Positions 9,163 to 18,200 of a DNA stretch of 47,800 bases are shown here, one piece after another. The stretch is from positions 1 to 47,800 of the forward strand of contig JAEFAB010000039.1 of assembly GCA_016292095.1 (NCBI GenBank). The letters run 5' to 3'. Source of the DNA: Eubacterium sp. GTDB lineage: Bacteria > Bacillota > Clostridia > Lachnospirales > Lachnospiraceae. Every line of letters starts with the position of its first letter. Position 1 is the stretch's first letter. A model generated the notes under the pieces. The model was not told where the DNA came from and made no database searches. It was given only the letters and a program-made list of their open reading frames with translations. The position numbers were made by a program, and so were the translations under genes.

Positions 9163-9927
9163 TTACCTCAATCTGTTTCGTAATATTATTTCAAAGTTTT
9201 TAATTCGTTCTTTTCCGGCAATCCGGATTCCCAACGTTCTGCATTTTCTTAAAACCGGGCGGACAATCCGAATCCACATGCGATTGGTTCCCCGCTTTTT
9301 TTCCCGTTCACTCATCCAGCTGTTGGTACAAAGATGAATAGCCTCGGTACGTTCCGTAATCTGAAATTCCTTCTCCCCGTTCTTTTTCGGGTAGAAATAC
9401 TCTCTTTCATATACTTCAAAACCGGCAACCTGTTGTCTCGTTCCGTTAAGCACCAGTCCCTCTTCCTTAAACAAATCCGTCAAAATGGAGACATTGGCAA
9501 TTCTGTTTGGAACTCCTTGTTCGTTCAGAAAAGGATTCTTCTCATAGTAATTCAGCAATTTCCCAATTACCGGATTTCCTTTTTCACATCCGATAATCGC
9601 TGTTCCCACAAAGGTTTTGCGCTCAAAGCCCACAAAATTATTTGCGGTATTTGAAAGGGGCTTTAACATTTTCACATCTGCATCCAGGTAAATCCCGCCA
9701 TGCTCGTATAATACTTTTGCCCTGACATAGTCACTAAGAAAAGCGTATTCTTTTTGTTCAAAGGCTTGTCTCGCATAGGTGCATTGTTCCAGGTCCACAT
9801 TGTTTTCATTCCACAACCGGATTTCATAATCACTGAAACAGTTCTTCCAGCTTGCAATGCACTCCTGCTCGGTTTCGGACAATGCTCCGCCAAACCAGCA
9901 ATAATGAATAATCTTTGGCAACGCCAT
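9163..9927 (-). CDS. GT32-type glycosyltransferase (DXD sugar-binding)
   Basis: A 254-residue protein matching the DXD-containing glycosyltransferases of the GT32/Gly_transf_sug group (OCH1- and capsule-type enzymes). Seen: PKIIHYCWFGG at the N-terminus, SWKNCFSDYEIRLWNENN, AFLSDYVRAKVLYEHGGIYL followed by DADVKMLKPL, where the DxD motif coordinates the metal and nucleotide-sugar. The C-terminal about 40 residues are basic. The ATG at 9927 has GGAGGAATAAGG upstream; that ribosome binding site overlaps the 3' end of the next GT4 gene. Role: cytoplasmic sugar transfer during repeat-unit assembly. The specific sugar is unknown. Confidence 0.88.
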   Translation of the reverse strand: MALPKIIHYCWFGGALSETEQECIASWKNCFSDYEIRLWNENNVDLEQCTYARQAFEQKEYAFLSDYVRAKVLYEHGGIYLDADVKMLKPLSNTANNFVGFERKTFVGTAIIGCEKGNPVIGKLLNYYEKNPFLNEQGVPNRIANVSILTDLFKEEGLVLNGTRQQVAGFEVYEREYFYPKKNGEKEFQITERTEAIHLCTNSWMSEREKKRGTNRMWIRIVRPVLRKCRTLGIRIAGKERIKNFEIILRNRLR

Positions 9928-9929
9928 CC

Positions 9930-11294
9930 TTATTCCTCCACATACATTGTTTCGATTTCCTCAGAGAAATTCAAAACTTTTGATAAATCCATCTCTTCCA
10001 CAATTCTTCGGTTATATTCTTTCAGCAATTCCGGATGTTCCGAAACATACAAAATTGCCTGCTTAATATCCTCCTTGGTCGGCTTAATTACCATTCCAAA
10101 GTAACTGTCTTTCAACAAATCTTTACATCCAACCCGGTTGCTGATTAACACCGGTGTTCCAAAACACAATGCTTCCAATACGGTGAACCCGAAAGTTTCA
10201 TACCAGATACTCGGTGCCACCAACAAGTCGGATTTATCAAAAATATCTTCCAACTCACTGTATTGAAAACTCTTATGCATTGAAATGTACTCTGCTTTTT
10301 TCACTGCATTTCCGTAAATATGTAACCGGAAATTTCGATTTCCTTCTTCCCACAATTCATCCAGCGCTTCCCGCAATATTCCATATCCTTTAAACGGCTT
10401 TGGCGGTGCCAGATATACAATTTCCAATTTTCCGGAAAACTCTTTCCGTTTTCTGGCGTCTATAATATTTCGGTGGGAAATATTAACAACCCGTCCCCGG
10501 ACACTGTCCGGAATAAATTGGCGATAAACCATTTCTGTTACCGAACTGTTAAACTGGATTTCATCCATCAGTTCCAGCATTCCTAAATAGTAATGTCGCA
10601 ATTCCAGATAATCTTCCCGATCATTAATGGTCTCTTCTGTTCTTTCCATCGGAATCTCTTCTGTATCTTCCTCCAGGAAAAACTGATTTCTGTGACGTTT
10701 TCTTAACAACCGTACCATTGCACTGTCCTTCAATCCTCTGTAAAGACCGGATTGCAGCAATCTGATTTTCCATAAAGGCAATGCTCCTTCATTGCAGTTT
10801 CTGCAATACTCACAGTCTCCCTTGCACACATCCCCTTTACGGAACAACGTTACTTTCGGGCAAATTCCAAAGTAATCATGGCTGGTAAAAATAATCCGGA
10901 TTCCTTTTTCTTTTGCCACTTCCAAAAATTCTCTATAAAGTCCCATCAAGGTGTGAACATGAATGACATCCGGCTGAATTTCCTCTAATATCTTCTCAAA
11001 CGCTTCCGGATTTTTGCACTCTTTGGTATATGCATCAAAGTCCAAAATCCCCTCATCCAACGGTACCGGAAGAGGATTTTTCATCTTCAAACTCTCAATT
11101 TTTCCAACTCCTTTGACGTTTTTTACACCCTTTTTAAAACGCACAAAATGACCGGAGAGTTTTATCTCTCCCGGCCACATCATTACAGTCTCATGTCCCT
11201 TTTCTTTCTGGGCACGAATCAGATCCATACAATATTTAGTTAGTCCACCACTTCTGTATGGCGGAAATCCTAATGAATAGTGTAATATTTTCAA
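9930..11294 (-). CDS. GT4-family glycosyltransferase with cysteine cluster
   Basis: A 454-residue GT4 glycosyltransferase. Seen: LHYSLGFPPYRSGGLTKY with the N-terminal glycine-rich loop, PDVIHVHTLMGLY, FTSHDYFGICPKVTLF, then a cysteine cluster (CKGDCEYCRNC, residues about 158-168) of a kind often seen in this branch of GT4 enzymes, and a donor domain with IVYLAPPKPFKGYGILREAL and WYETFGFTVLEALCFGTPVL. An insert of charged residues (about 205-235, EEDTEEIPMERTEETINDRE) sits between the halves. The start is TTG at 11294: GAGG lies about eight bases upstream and no nearby in-frame ATG exists. It follows the DUF1972-type gene by 14 bases. Confidence 0.88.
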   Translation of the reverse strand: MKILHYSLGFPPYRSGGLTKYCMDLIRAQKEKGHETVMMWPGEIKLSGHFVRFKKGVKNVKGVGKIESLKMKNPLPVPLDEGILDFDAYTKECKNPEAFEKILEEIQPDVIHVHTLMGLYREFLEVAKEKGIRIIFTSHDYFGICPKVTLFRKGDVCKGDCEYCRNCNEGALPLWKIRLLQSGLYRGLKDSAMVRLLRKRHRNQFFLEEDTEEIPMERTEETINDREDYLELRHYYLGMLELMDEIQFNSSVTEMVYRQFIPDSVRGRVVNISHRNIIDARKRKEFSGKLEIVYLAPPKPFKGYGILREALDELWEEGNRNFRLHIYGNAVKKAEYISMHKSFQYSELEDIFDKSDLLVAPSIWYETFGFTVLEALCFGTPVLISNRVGCKDLLKDSYFGMVIKPTKEDIKQAILYVSEHPELLKEYNRRIVEEMDLSKVLNFSEEIETMYVEE

Positions 11295-11308
11295 CGTCTT
11301 ACCTCACC

Positions 11309-12478
11309 TTATCGAAATATTTCTTCGTATCTGTCTCTGATATATTCCCAACTATAGTAGGAATCAATGCGCTCTTTTGCCTTTTGGCTCATTTCGTTAA
11401 TTTCATCCTGATTCATGGCATCAGCCTGTTCCAACAATCCTGCAAGATTTCCATCTTCCAGACTCCAGTACAAAGCACCTTCTTCGCCAACCTCACGGTT
11501 AAAAATTACGTCGAAAAGCAGATTCAGTTTTGTCTGCCCTAACGCTTCCAAGAGACTTGGGTTTGTCCCCCCTACGGAATGACCATGGAGATATCCATAT
11601 GCCAGTTCCCTGATTTTCTTTAATAACTGCTGGTCATAAACCGTTCCCACAAATTTAATTCTGGAATCCTGTTCAAAGTTTGTTTCCTTCTTCAGTTCGT
11701 CATAGAAAGAAACACCCTCGTACCCTGTGATAATTACCAGATCTTTCTTTGTCTTTGATTTCATAAATTCCCGAATCATTGCTTCGAAATTATTTTCCGG
11801 AACAAATCTTCCTACAATCAGGTAATACTGATTCGGAACAATTCCAAATTTTCCAAACCACTCCTGAAGCTGTGGTGCATCCTCTGTCAGTTCTGACGGG
11901 CTTGTTTCTGCACCATAGGCAATAAACGTAGTTTTTGGCTGATACTTCTTGTAATCCTCTTTGATGTAGTTCTCAATACCGATGCTGTCACAGACCAAAA
12001 GTTCTGCATGCTTTACCATCAGTTTTTCTGAGATTTTCCAATATTTTCTTACCGGTCCGCTCCACTTTGCCCGTTTCCATTCGTGTCCATCCGGGTTTAC
12101 ATAAAGTGTTCCGCCGACTTTTTTGATTTTCTTTTTCAGTCTTCCGATAAATGGTCCGATTCTACATGCCAACACATAAACAATCGGATCTTGAATCTGA
12201 TGTTCCTGAATATACTTTACACAATAATTGATGGCGTCAATATCATAGAAAATTGCTTTCGCCGGTCCCTTCATTCTTTCACAAATATTAAAACAATGGG
12301 CACCGTTATACTCATATTCGGTTTCCTTCTCATCATATTCCTCTTTTGTCTTTAAACAGGCAACATGATATTTGATATTTTCGTCCTTTTTATATTCTGT
12401 CAACTTGTCCACAAAAGTTTCAAACCCGCCGTAACGTGTTGGTATTCCTTTGCAGCCAACAATAAATACATGTTTCAT
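11309..12478 (-). CDS. DUF1972-type GT4 glycosyltransferase (rhamnosyltransferase-like)
   Basis: A 389-residue GT-B enzyme starting MKHVFIVGCKGIPTRYGGFE, the signature of the DUF1972 N-terminal domain. That domain is known from WchF- and RgpA-like rhamnosyltransferases, which often add the second sugar of a streptococcal capsule or rhamnan unit. Other visible parts: YVNPDGHEWKRAKWS, ICNSIG-like VCDSIGIENYI, the donor-side YYLIVGRFVPENNFEAMI and YLHGHSVGGTNPSLLEALGQ. The position immediately after the priming transferase fits addition of the second sugar. The ATG at 12478 is preceded by AAAGGAACTGAA. A beta-1,4-rhamnosyl activity is inferred from family resemblance only. Confidence 0.88.
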   Translation of the reverse strand: MKHVFIVGCKGIPTRYGGFETFVDKLTEYKKDENIKYHVACLKTKEEYDEKETEYEYNGAHCFNICERMKGPAKAIFYDIDAINYCVKYIQEHQIQDPIVYVLACRIGPFIGRLKKKIKKVGGTLYVNPDGHEWKRAKWSGPVRKYWKISEKLMVKHAELLVCDSIGIENYIKEDYKKYQPKTTFIAYGAETSPSELTEDAPQLQEWFGKFGIVPNQYYLIVGRFVPENNFEAMIREFMKSKTKKDLVIITGYEGVSFYDELKKETNFEQDSRIKFVGTVYDQQLLKKIRELAYGYLHGHSVGGTNPSLLEALGQTKLNLLFDVIFNREVGEEGALYWSLEDGNLAGLLEQADAMNQDEINEMSQKAKERIDSYYSWEYIRDRYEEIFR

Positions 12479-12492
12479 TTCAGTTCCTTTGT

Positions 12493-13953
12493 CTACTGGG
12501 AGCCCTTTCTCGCAAGAACAACCCAGATTGTTTTCAATATAATTTTAATGTCTTTTCCGATATCCCAGTTTCTGATGTACTCGCTGTCCAATTTAACGAT
12601 TTCTTCAAAATCCGTCATATCGCTTCGACCACTGACCTGCCACATTCCGGTAAGTCCCGGTTTAGCCGCCAAACGACTCTTATGGCGAGTCTCATATTTT
12701 TCGTATTCGTCAATTGTAGGTGGTCTTGTTCCTACCAGACTCATATCTCCTTTTAAGATACTCCAGAAATTTGGAAATTCATCGATGGAGCTGGCTCTTA
12801 AGAAATGTCCTAGCCCTTTCTTGGTTCCATCCGGGCCGCTGCCGATAATACGCGGATCGGCATCCAGTTTGAACATCAGTCCTTCCATCTTGTTCTTTTC
12901 CATCAAATCTTTTTTCCGTTCTTCCGCATCCGCATACATTGAACGGAATTTATAGATTTTAAACTGTCTTCCGTTTTTTCCGATTCGTTTCTGCCCAAAG
13001 AAAACCGGTCCTTTTGGATCTGCAATCTTAATGGCGGTTCCCACGAACGGAAGTAAAATCAACGTGATAATACATCCTACGATTCCCGCACTGATATCAA
13101 TCAGTCGTTTAATCATTAACTGCAGCAATGATACCGTGTTATGACTTACCACAATGGTATTTACAGAATTGATATTGGAGAAAGAAATCTTCTCCATGTC
13201 TTTAATAAACACATTGACTTTAATCTGCACCGGAATTCCCATGTTCAAAAATTCCGCCGCCACATCGTCAGCTTCTTTTTCATTTTTGTCCATGTAGATT
13301 ACAACACTGTCCACAACATTTTTCACAGCGTAATCAAATACATCATTTCCTCTGGCAACGACCGGAATCCCACAGACTTCTTTCATGGTACTTTGTTCCT
13401 CTGTCAAAGCGACCCCGATAAAATTGAATCTGCCGTCCGGACCTTCTGTCAATTCCCGAACTGCCTGTTTTGCACTTTCCTCACCAACATAAATCAGCAG
13501 GTTGTTCGGTTTTTTCGTTTTTCCCCTTCTGTTAATGAGGTACCATTTCAAAATCACATGTACCATATACATTAAAATCAAGTCAAAGAAGAAAAACGAG
13601 ATTACAATCACTCGGGAATACTGTTCTCCTGCTTGAACTGCAAAGAAATAAAACAGCACGGATGCACCTAACACAATATTCTGCATCAGCACTTTTGTAA
13701 ACTCTATAAAATATCCGCGATACAGTATTCGCGAATAATACTCAGACAGTAAAGCAATGCTAATATGCACTACTACCATAAAGACTGCCAATAAACGATA
13801 TAATCGGTTTTCATACATGTTAACCGGCGCGTTCATTGTCTCCCCCGGAATAAACCGGAAGAAATATGCAAAAAACAGCGACACGTTAATACAGATTAAA
13901 TCTAAAAAGATAAAATCCAGATGTTTTATCCAACTTTTGTACTTTACATGCAT
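12493..13953 (-). CDS. Polyprenyl-phosphate glycosyl-1-phosphate transferase (priming enzyme)
   Basis: The initiating enzyme of the operon, 486 residues. It transfers a sugar-1-phosphate from a UDP-sugar to undecaprenyl phosphate in the membrane (WbaP/CpsE-like). Seen: four hydrophobic N-terminal helices (to about residue 125), a nucleotide-binding CoA-binding-like middle domain (NNLLIYVGEESAKQAVREL), a fifth helix (MIKRLIDISAGIVGCIITL), and the catalytic domain with GQKRIGKNGRQFKIYKFRSM, SSIDEFPNFWSILKGDMSLV, GTRPP and KPGLTGMWQVSGRS. A longer frame starts at 14004, but GAGAGG lies 9-10 bases before the ATG at 13953 and the first helix fits that start. It is the first gene of the cluster; a promoter and a leader hairpin lie upstream. 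Confidence 0.93.
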   Translation of the reverse strand: MHVKYKSWIKHLDFIFLDLICINVSLFFAYFFRFIPGETMNAPVNMYENRLYRLLAVFMVVVHISIALLSEYYSRILYRGYFIEFTKVLMQNIVLGASVLFYFFAVQAGEQYSRVIVISFFFFDLILMYMVHVILKWYLINRRGKTKKPNNLLIYVGEESAKQAVRELTEGPDGRFNFIGVALTEEQSTMKEVCGIPVVARGNDVFDYAVKNVVDSVVIYMDKNEKEADDVAAEFLNMGIPVQIKVNVFIKDMEKISFSNINSVNTIVVSHNTVSLLQLMIKRLIDISAGIVGCIITLILLPFVGTAIKIADPKGPVFFGQKRIGKNGRQFKIYKFRSMYADAEERKKDLMEKNKMEGLMFKLDADPRIIGSGPDGTKKGLGHFLRASSIDEFPNFWSILKGDMSLVGTRPPTIDEYEKYETRHKSRLAAKPGLTGMWQVSGRSDMTDFEEIVKLDSEYIRNWDIGKDIKIILKTIWVVLARKGSQ

Positions 13954-13973
13954 ACCTTTGTTCCTCTCACAAA

Positions 13974-14036
13974 TGTGCCTTCCAAAAGGGCACACGAATA
14001 CCACAATATTTTATCATAAAATCCCATAAAAATAAA
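13974..14036 (-). promoter_or_regulatory. Promoter and leader hairpin of the polysaccharide operon
   Basis: On the minus strand a TAAAAT -10 (14008-14013) lies 17 bases from a weak -35, TTTATT (14031-14036). The leader between it and the first gene can form a stem TGTGCC/GGCACA (13974-13979 with 13989-13994) close to the ribosome binding site. There is no U-run, so it is not a terminator. The -35 match is poor, so an activator or another start point is possible. Confidence 0.45.
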
Positions 14037-14059
14037 TTGAAAATTCTTCCTCAAGCACA

Positions 14060-14088
14060 TTGAAATTTACATAAGATTGTTTTATGCT
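14060..14088 (+). promoter_or_regulatory. Sigma-A-type promoter for the zinc-ribbon gene
   Basis: TTGAAA (14060-14065), a 17-base spacer and TATGCT (14083-14088), reading rightward and ending about 40 bases before the start codon at 14131. It is divergent from the polysaccharide operon promoter. Confidence 0.55.
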
Positions 14089-14130
14089 TAACGTAGTAAT
14101 TGTTTATTTTGCAGAGAAACGGAGACTTTT

Positions 14131-14532
14131 ATGAAACTACGAAACAAATTACTTCAAATCACAAAAAATCGATACGGCTACGACGAGTTGACCCGCTTTC
14201 TTTTGGTGGTCATATTCTGCTTCTATTGTCCATCCCTGTTATTTCAATTGCCCCTTTTGAATTTCCTATGTTTGTGTGCTATTTTTTATGTATATTTTCG
14301 TATTTTTTCCAGAAATATTTATAAGCGATCTGCCGAAAACAGACGCTATTTAAAGTATCGGAATAATATCAAAAAATCGCTCCTCTTTTTCCAAAAGAGA
14401 AGGAGTCAAAGCAAGTATTATTGCTTTTTCAAATGTCCAAAATGCAAACAGAAAATTCGCATTCCCCGCGGGCATGGCAAAGTGGAAATCAAATGTCCAA
14501 AATGTAATCACAAATTTATACAAAAAACATAA
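14131..14532 (+). CDS. Small membrane protein with C-terminal zinc ribbon
   Basis: A 133-residue protein of unknown function. Seen: a basic N-terminus, two closely spaced hydrophobic helices (about residues 22-60, LLVVIFCFYCPSLLFQLPL then LCLCAIFYVYF), a positively charged linker rich in R/K/Y, and a C-terminal CPKC-x14-CPKC zinc ribbon (about residues 102-124) ending KFIQKT. The ribbon resembles the MJ0042-type zinc finger seen in many small bacterial proteins. Upstream GGAGACTTTT supports the ATG. It is the only plus-strand gene in the left 26 kb and has its own promoter and a terminator directly after the stop, so it is a monocistronic gene. I do not recognise a specific family. The paired helices suggest a membrane hairpin with both ends in the cytoplasm. 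Confidence 0.75.
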   Translation: MKLRNKLLQITKNRYGYDELTRFLLVVIFCFYCPSLLFQLPLLNFLCLCAIFYVYFRIFSRNIYKRSAENRRYLKYRNNIKKSLLFFQKRRSQSKYYCFFKCPKCKQKIRIPRGHGKVEIKCPKCNHKFIQKT

Positions 14533-14553
14533 AAAGGGCACCTTTCGGTGCCC
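14531..14553. terminator. Bidirectional intrinsic terminator
   Basis: Stem GGGCACC / GGTGCCC (14536-14542 with 14547-14553) around a TTTC loop, between two convergent genes. On the minus strand it is followed by TTTTT, so it serves the lipoprotein gene best. On the plus strand the tail is only TTCATT, and the loop lies just after the zinc-ribbon stop codon. Confidence 0.85.
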
Positions 14554-14557
14554 TTCA

Positions 14558-15259
14558 TTATTCCGTTCCTGTTTCGTCCAGCAAAACCTGATTATTGGTC
14601 AAATCCTCTTCCGTGAAAATGTGTCCTTCCAACCGGATACTTTCCCAGGCTTTTGTTGCTGTGACTTCATTCTGTTCTTTCCACTCTTTATAGATTTCGT
14701 CTGCCTTTTTATTTGCTGTGGTTTCCTTGCCTTCTTCTGCGCTCATGGCTTCCAGCACTTCCTCCACTTTTCTGGCAATCATATCTTTTTTAAACAGTTC
14801 CTTTAAACGCTTTTTTTCAATATTGATTTTGTCCTTCAGCACCTCATTGCTGTCGGAAAAGTATGCATTTACCATTTTGTTCAGCGTAATCTCTTCCACA
14901 TCTGTCAGACTGACATTATACTGCTGCGCCAATGCGTAAAAACATTCTCTCTTACAGATTTCATCCAAAACCTGTCCCTTTACAACCGTTTCCCAAGTAG
15001 AACCTTTAGTCATTTCCGAATTCCAGTCAATGTTCTCATTTTGGGTCAGATAATAGGTTTCGTACGTCGCCTGCGCTGTAAACACATAGTACTTTGCTTC
15101 ATCCATAAAAACATCTGTATTTCCTGCATGAACCGCAACATTTTCATGATCCGGAACATATTTTGTTGTTTTATTTTCAGCGGAACTGTCACCACCACAT
15201 GCCACCAGACAGGTGCCAAGCAGGCAAATCATCCACACAATCCATACTTTTCTACTCAT
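14558..15259 (-). CDS. Lipoprotein resembling the SurA/PrsA N-terminal (chaperone) domain
   Basis: A 233-residue exported lipoprotein. Seen: a short basic N-terminus, a hydrophobic segment and a lipobox LVAC (residues 18-21, Cys21 lipidated), then a helical region with VKGQVLDEICKRECFYALAQ and the charged helices of a SurA_N/trigger-factor-like chaperone. No parvulin (PpiC) isomerase core is visible and the protein ends soon after the helical part. In many Clostridia a PrsA-like peptidyl-prolyl isomerase follows mfd, so this is probably that gene in a form lacking the isomerase domain. The longer frame to 15313 would overlap mfd. The ATG at 15259 places the signal peptide correctly, with AGGAAGG 14 bases upstream, a slightly long spacing. 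It likely acts on the outer face of the membrane. Confidence 0.78.
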   Translation of the reverse strand: MSRKVWIVWMICLLGTCLVACGGDSSAENKTTKYVPDHENVAVHAGNTDVFMDEAKYYVFTAQATYETYYLTQNENIDWNSEMTKGSTWETVVKGQVLDEICKRECFYALAQQYNVSLTDVEEITLNKMVNAYFSDSNEVLKDKINIEKKRLKELFKKDMIARKVEEVLEAMSAEEGKETTANKKADEIYKEWKEQNEVTATKAWESIRLEGHIFTEEDLTNNQVLLDETGTE

Positions 15260-15278
15260 TTTTTGCCAGTTTTCCTTC

Positions 15279-18200
15279 CTAAATTTCTTCCAACAAAGTG
15301 GATAAATCATCAATCAGTTTTTCCGCTAATTCCAACACATTCTTGTCGGTTTTACCCGGTTCATACTGAAAATATGGTTCATCCTGTGGGAAAAATCGAA
15401 GTCTTCCTTTGTATTCTCTCACAAGAATCGGAATTCTTTCAACATCAAACTTCGCATCCTGCCACATAGAAACCTTAATCCGGTTTTTATTACCGGAAAT
15501 TTCCGTCACATAAACCTGATGCGCTTTATTCTTCAACAATACAATCTTCAGCAGATTTTCAACCTGATATGGAATATCTCCGAAACGATCAATCAATTCG
15601 TCCTGCATATCCACATATTCTTCATAGGTTTCAATTCCTGCAATACGTTTGTAAACGTCCATCTTCACGGTTTCATTCTTAATATACGCCGGTGGTACAA
15701 AGGCATCTACCGTCAAATCTACCTTTGTTTCAAAATCTTCCTTAGGCTTCTGTCCCTTCAAAACACCAATGGCTTCATTCAGCATTTTACAATACAAATC
15801 ATATCCGACTTCTGCCATATGCCCGCTTTGCGCTGCCCCCAGAAGATTTCCCGTGCCACGGATTTCCAAATCCCTCATTGCAATTTTAACACCGGAGCCC
15901 AATTCTGTAAAATCACGAATTGCTCCCAGACGCTTTTCTGCAACTTCCGTCAACATCCGATGTCTGCTGTACATCAGGAATGCATAGGCAGTTCTGTTGG
16001 AACGTCCCACACGACCACGCAGCTGATAAAGCTGAGACAGCCCCATTCGCTCTGCGTTGTGAATAATAATAGTATTTGCATTCGGAATATCCAATCCGGT
16101 TTCAATAATAGTCGTCGAAACCAGCACATCAATATCTCCGTTAACAAAATCATACATCACATCTTCCAACTGACGCTCGCTCATCTGTCCATGGGCAAAG
16201 GCTACGTTGGCTTCCGGCACAATTGCCTGCACCTTCGCTGCCATTTCCGCAATATCCTGAACCCGATTGTACACATAGTAAACCTGTCCGCCTCGGGCAA
16301 GTTCTCTGTTAATAGCATCTCTGGTAATCTCTTCGTTGTATTCCATTACAAAAGTCTGAATCGGCATACGTTCCTGTGGTGCCTCTTCCATAACACACAT
16401 ATCGCGAATTCCAATCAGGCTCATATGAAGCGTTCTCGGAATCGGTGTGGCCGTCAAAGTCATAACATCCACATCATGCTTCAATTCCTTGATTTTTTCT
16501 TTATGCTTCACGCCGAAACGCTGTTCTTCATCAATAATCAGCAGTCCCAGATCCTTATACTTCACATCCTGACTTAACAGTCTGTGCGTTCCGATGACAA
16601 CATCCACGTATCCTTTTTTTAAATCTTTAATCGTCTGAGTAATATTTCCCTTTGTACGGAATCTGGAAAGCATTTCCACCCGCACCGGAAAGTCTTTGAA
16701 ACGCTGTTTAAAAGTTTTGTAATGCTGCTGTGCCAAAACCGTCGTCGGAACAAGGTAAGCCACCTGTTTATTGTCCTGCACCGCCTTAAAGGCTGCACGA
16801 ATTGCCACTTCGGTTTTTCCAAAACCTACATCCCCACAAATCAGGCGATCCATAATCTTCGTGCTTTCCATATCCTTCTTCACTTCAGCAATGGCACTTA
16901 ACTGATCCTCTGTTTCCTCATAAGGGAACATTTCCTCAAATTCCTTCTGCCACTCACTATCAGGACTATAGGCATAACCACTGCTATTTTCCCTGATTGC
17001 ATACAGTTCCACCAAATCTCTGGCAATATCTTCCACCGCCTTTTTCACGCGGCTCTTTGTCTTTTTCCATTCCTGTCCACCCAGCTTATTCAGTTTCGGT
17101 GGTTTTGCCTCACTGTTGGCATACTTCTGAATCACATCCAACTGAGTTGCCAGGACATACAAATGACTACCGCCGGCATACTCAATTTTCATATAATCCT
17201 TCATCACATGGTCTACTTCAATTTTTTCAATTCCCTGGTAAACCCCTAATCCATGATTCTCGTGAACAATATAATCACCAACACTTAAATCTTCAAAACC
17301 GGTAATCACTTCTCCGGAATAATTGTGTTTTCTTCGTTTCTTTTTCTTTCTCTGTCCAAAAATATCACTGTCTGAAATGGCAACGAAGCGGATTTCCGGA
17401 TACATAAATCCTTTTCGCAACTGCCCTTTCACAATCATTACTTCTCCGGCACAAACTTCCCGTTCTTTGTTCTCTTCAAAAAAAGCACTGATTTCAAAAT
17501 CTCGCAAATCTTCCGCCAAACGCTTACCTCTGGTCGTGGAAGAAGTAACGAGAAGCACCGCGTATTTTTGCTTTTTATATTTCTTCAGGTCGGAAACCAA
17601 AATCTCAAACTTACTGTTATAAGGGCTGACATTTCTGGATTCCACCTCCACATATTCGTCTACGGTAAAATAATCCACCTTCTGAGAGATTGCTGTGAAC
17701 ATGACCTTTTCTCTCTCATTAATTGCAGACAGAATCATTTCCTTTGGCCACATAACCTCCGTTTGTCCCGGCAAGACGTAACCTTTTTCCAAACGGTGTG
17801 CCATACTTTCCGAAAATTCCACAGAAACACTGTTCAGTTGTTCCAACACACGCTTCGGCTCATCAATAAAGAATACCGCATCCTTCAAATAATCCAACAA
17901 ACTTACGGTATTCGGGCAAAAGAAGTTTACATAACTATCCACGGAAACCGACGCCGGATTAATATCCATCGCTGTTAAAAACTCCTGAACCGTTACTTCC
18001 AGACGATGCGCTTCTTCCGTCTTCATATCTTTTCGAAGCACCTCTACCTGCTTCTTTAATTCCTTTTTGATTTTCTCAATTCCGTCCTGAATCTGTTCCC
18101 TTGTCAGTGCATATTCTCCCGCAGGGTAAATTCGTACCTGCTCCAGATTTTCAATGGAACGCTGTGTCTCCACTTCAAAACTTCGAATCAAATCCACTTC

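Noticed and set aside
15519..16577. A 352-codon open frame on the plus strand
   Set aside because: It runs antisense to mfd, which is unmistakable on the other strand. The translation has no recognisable motif and there is no ribosome binding site.
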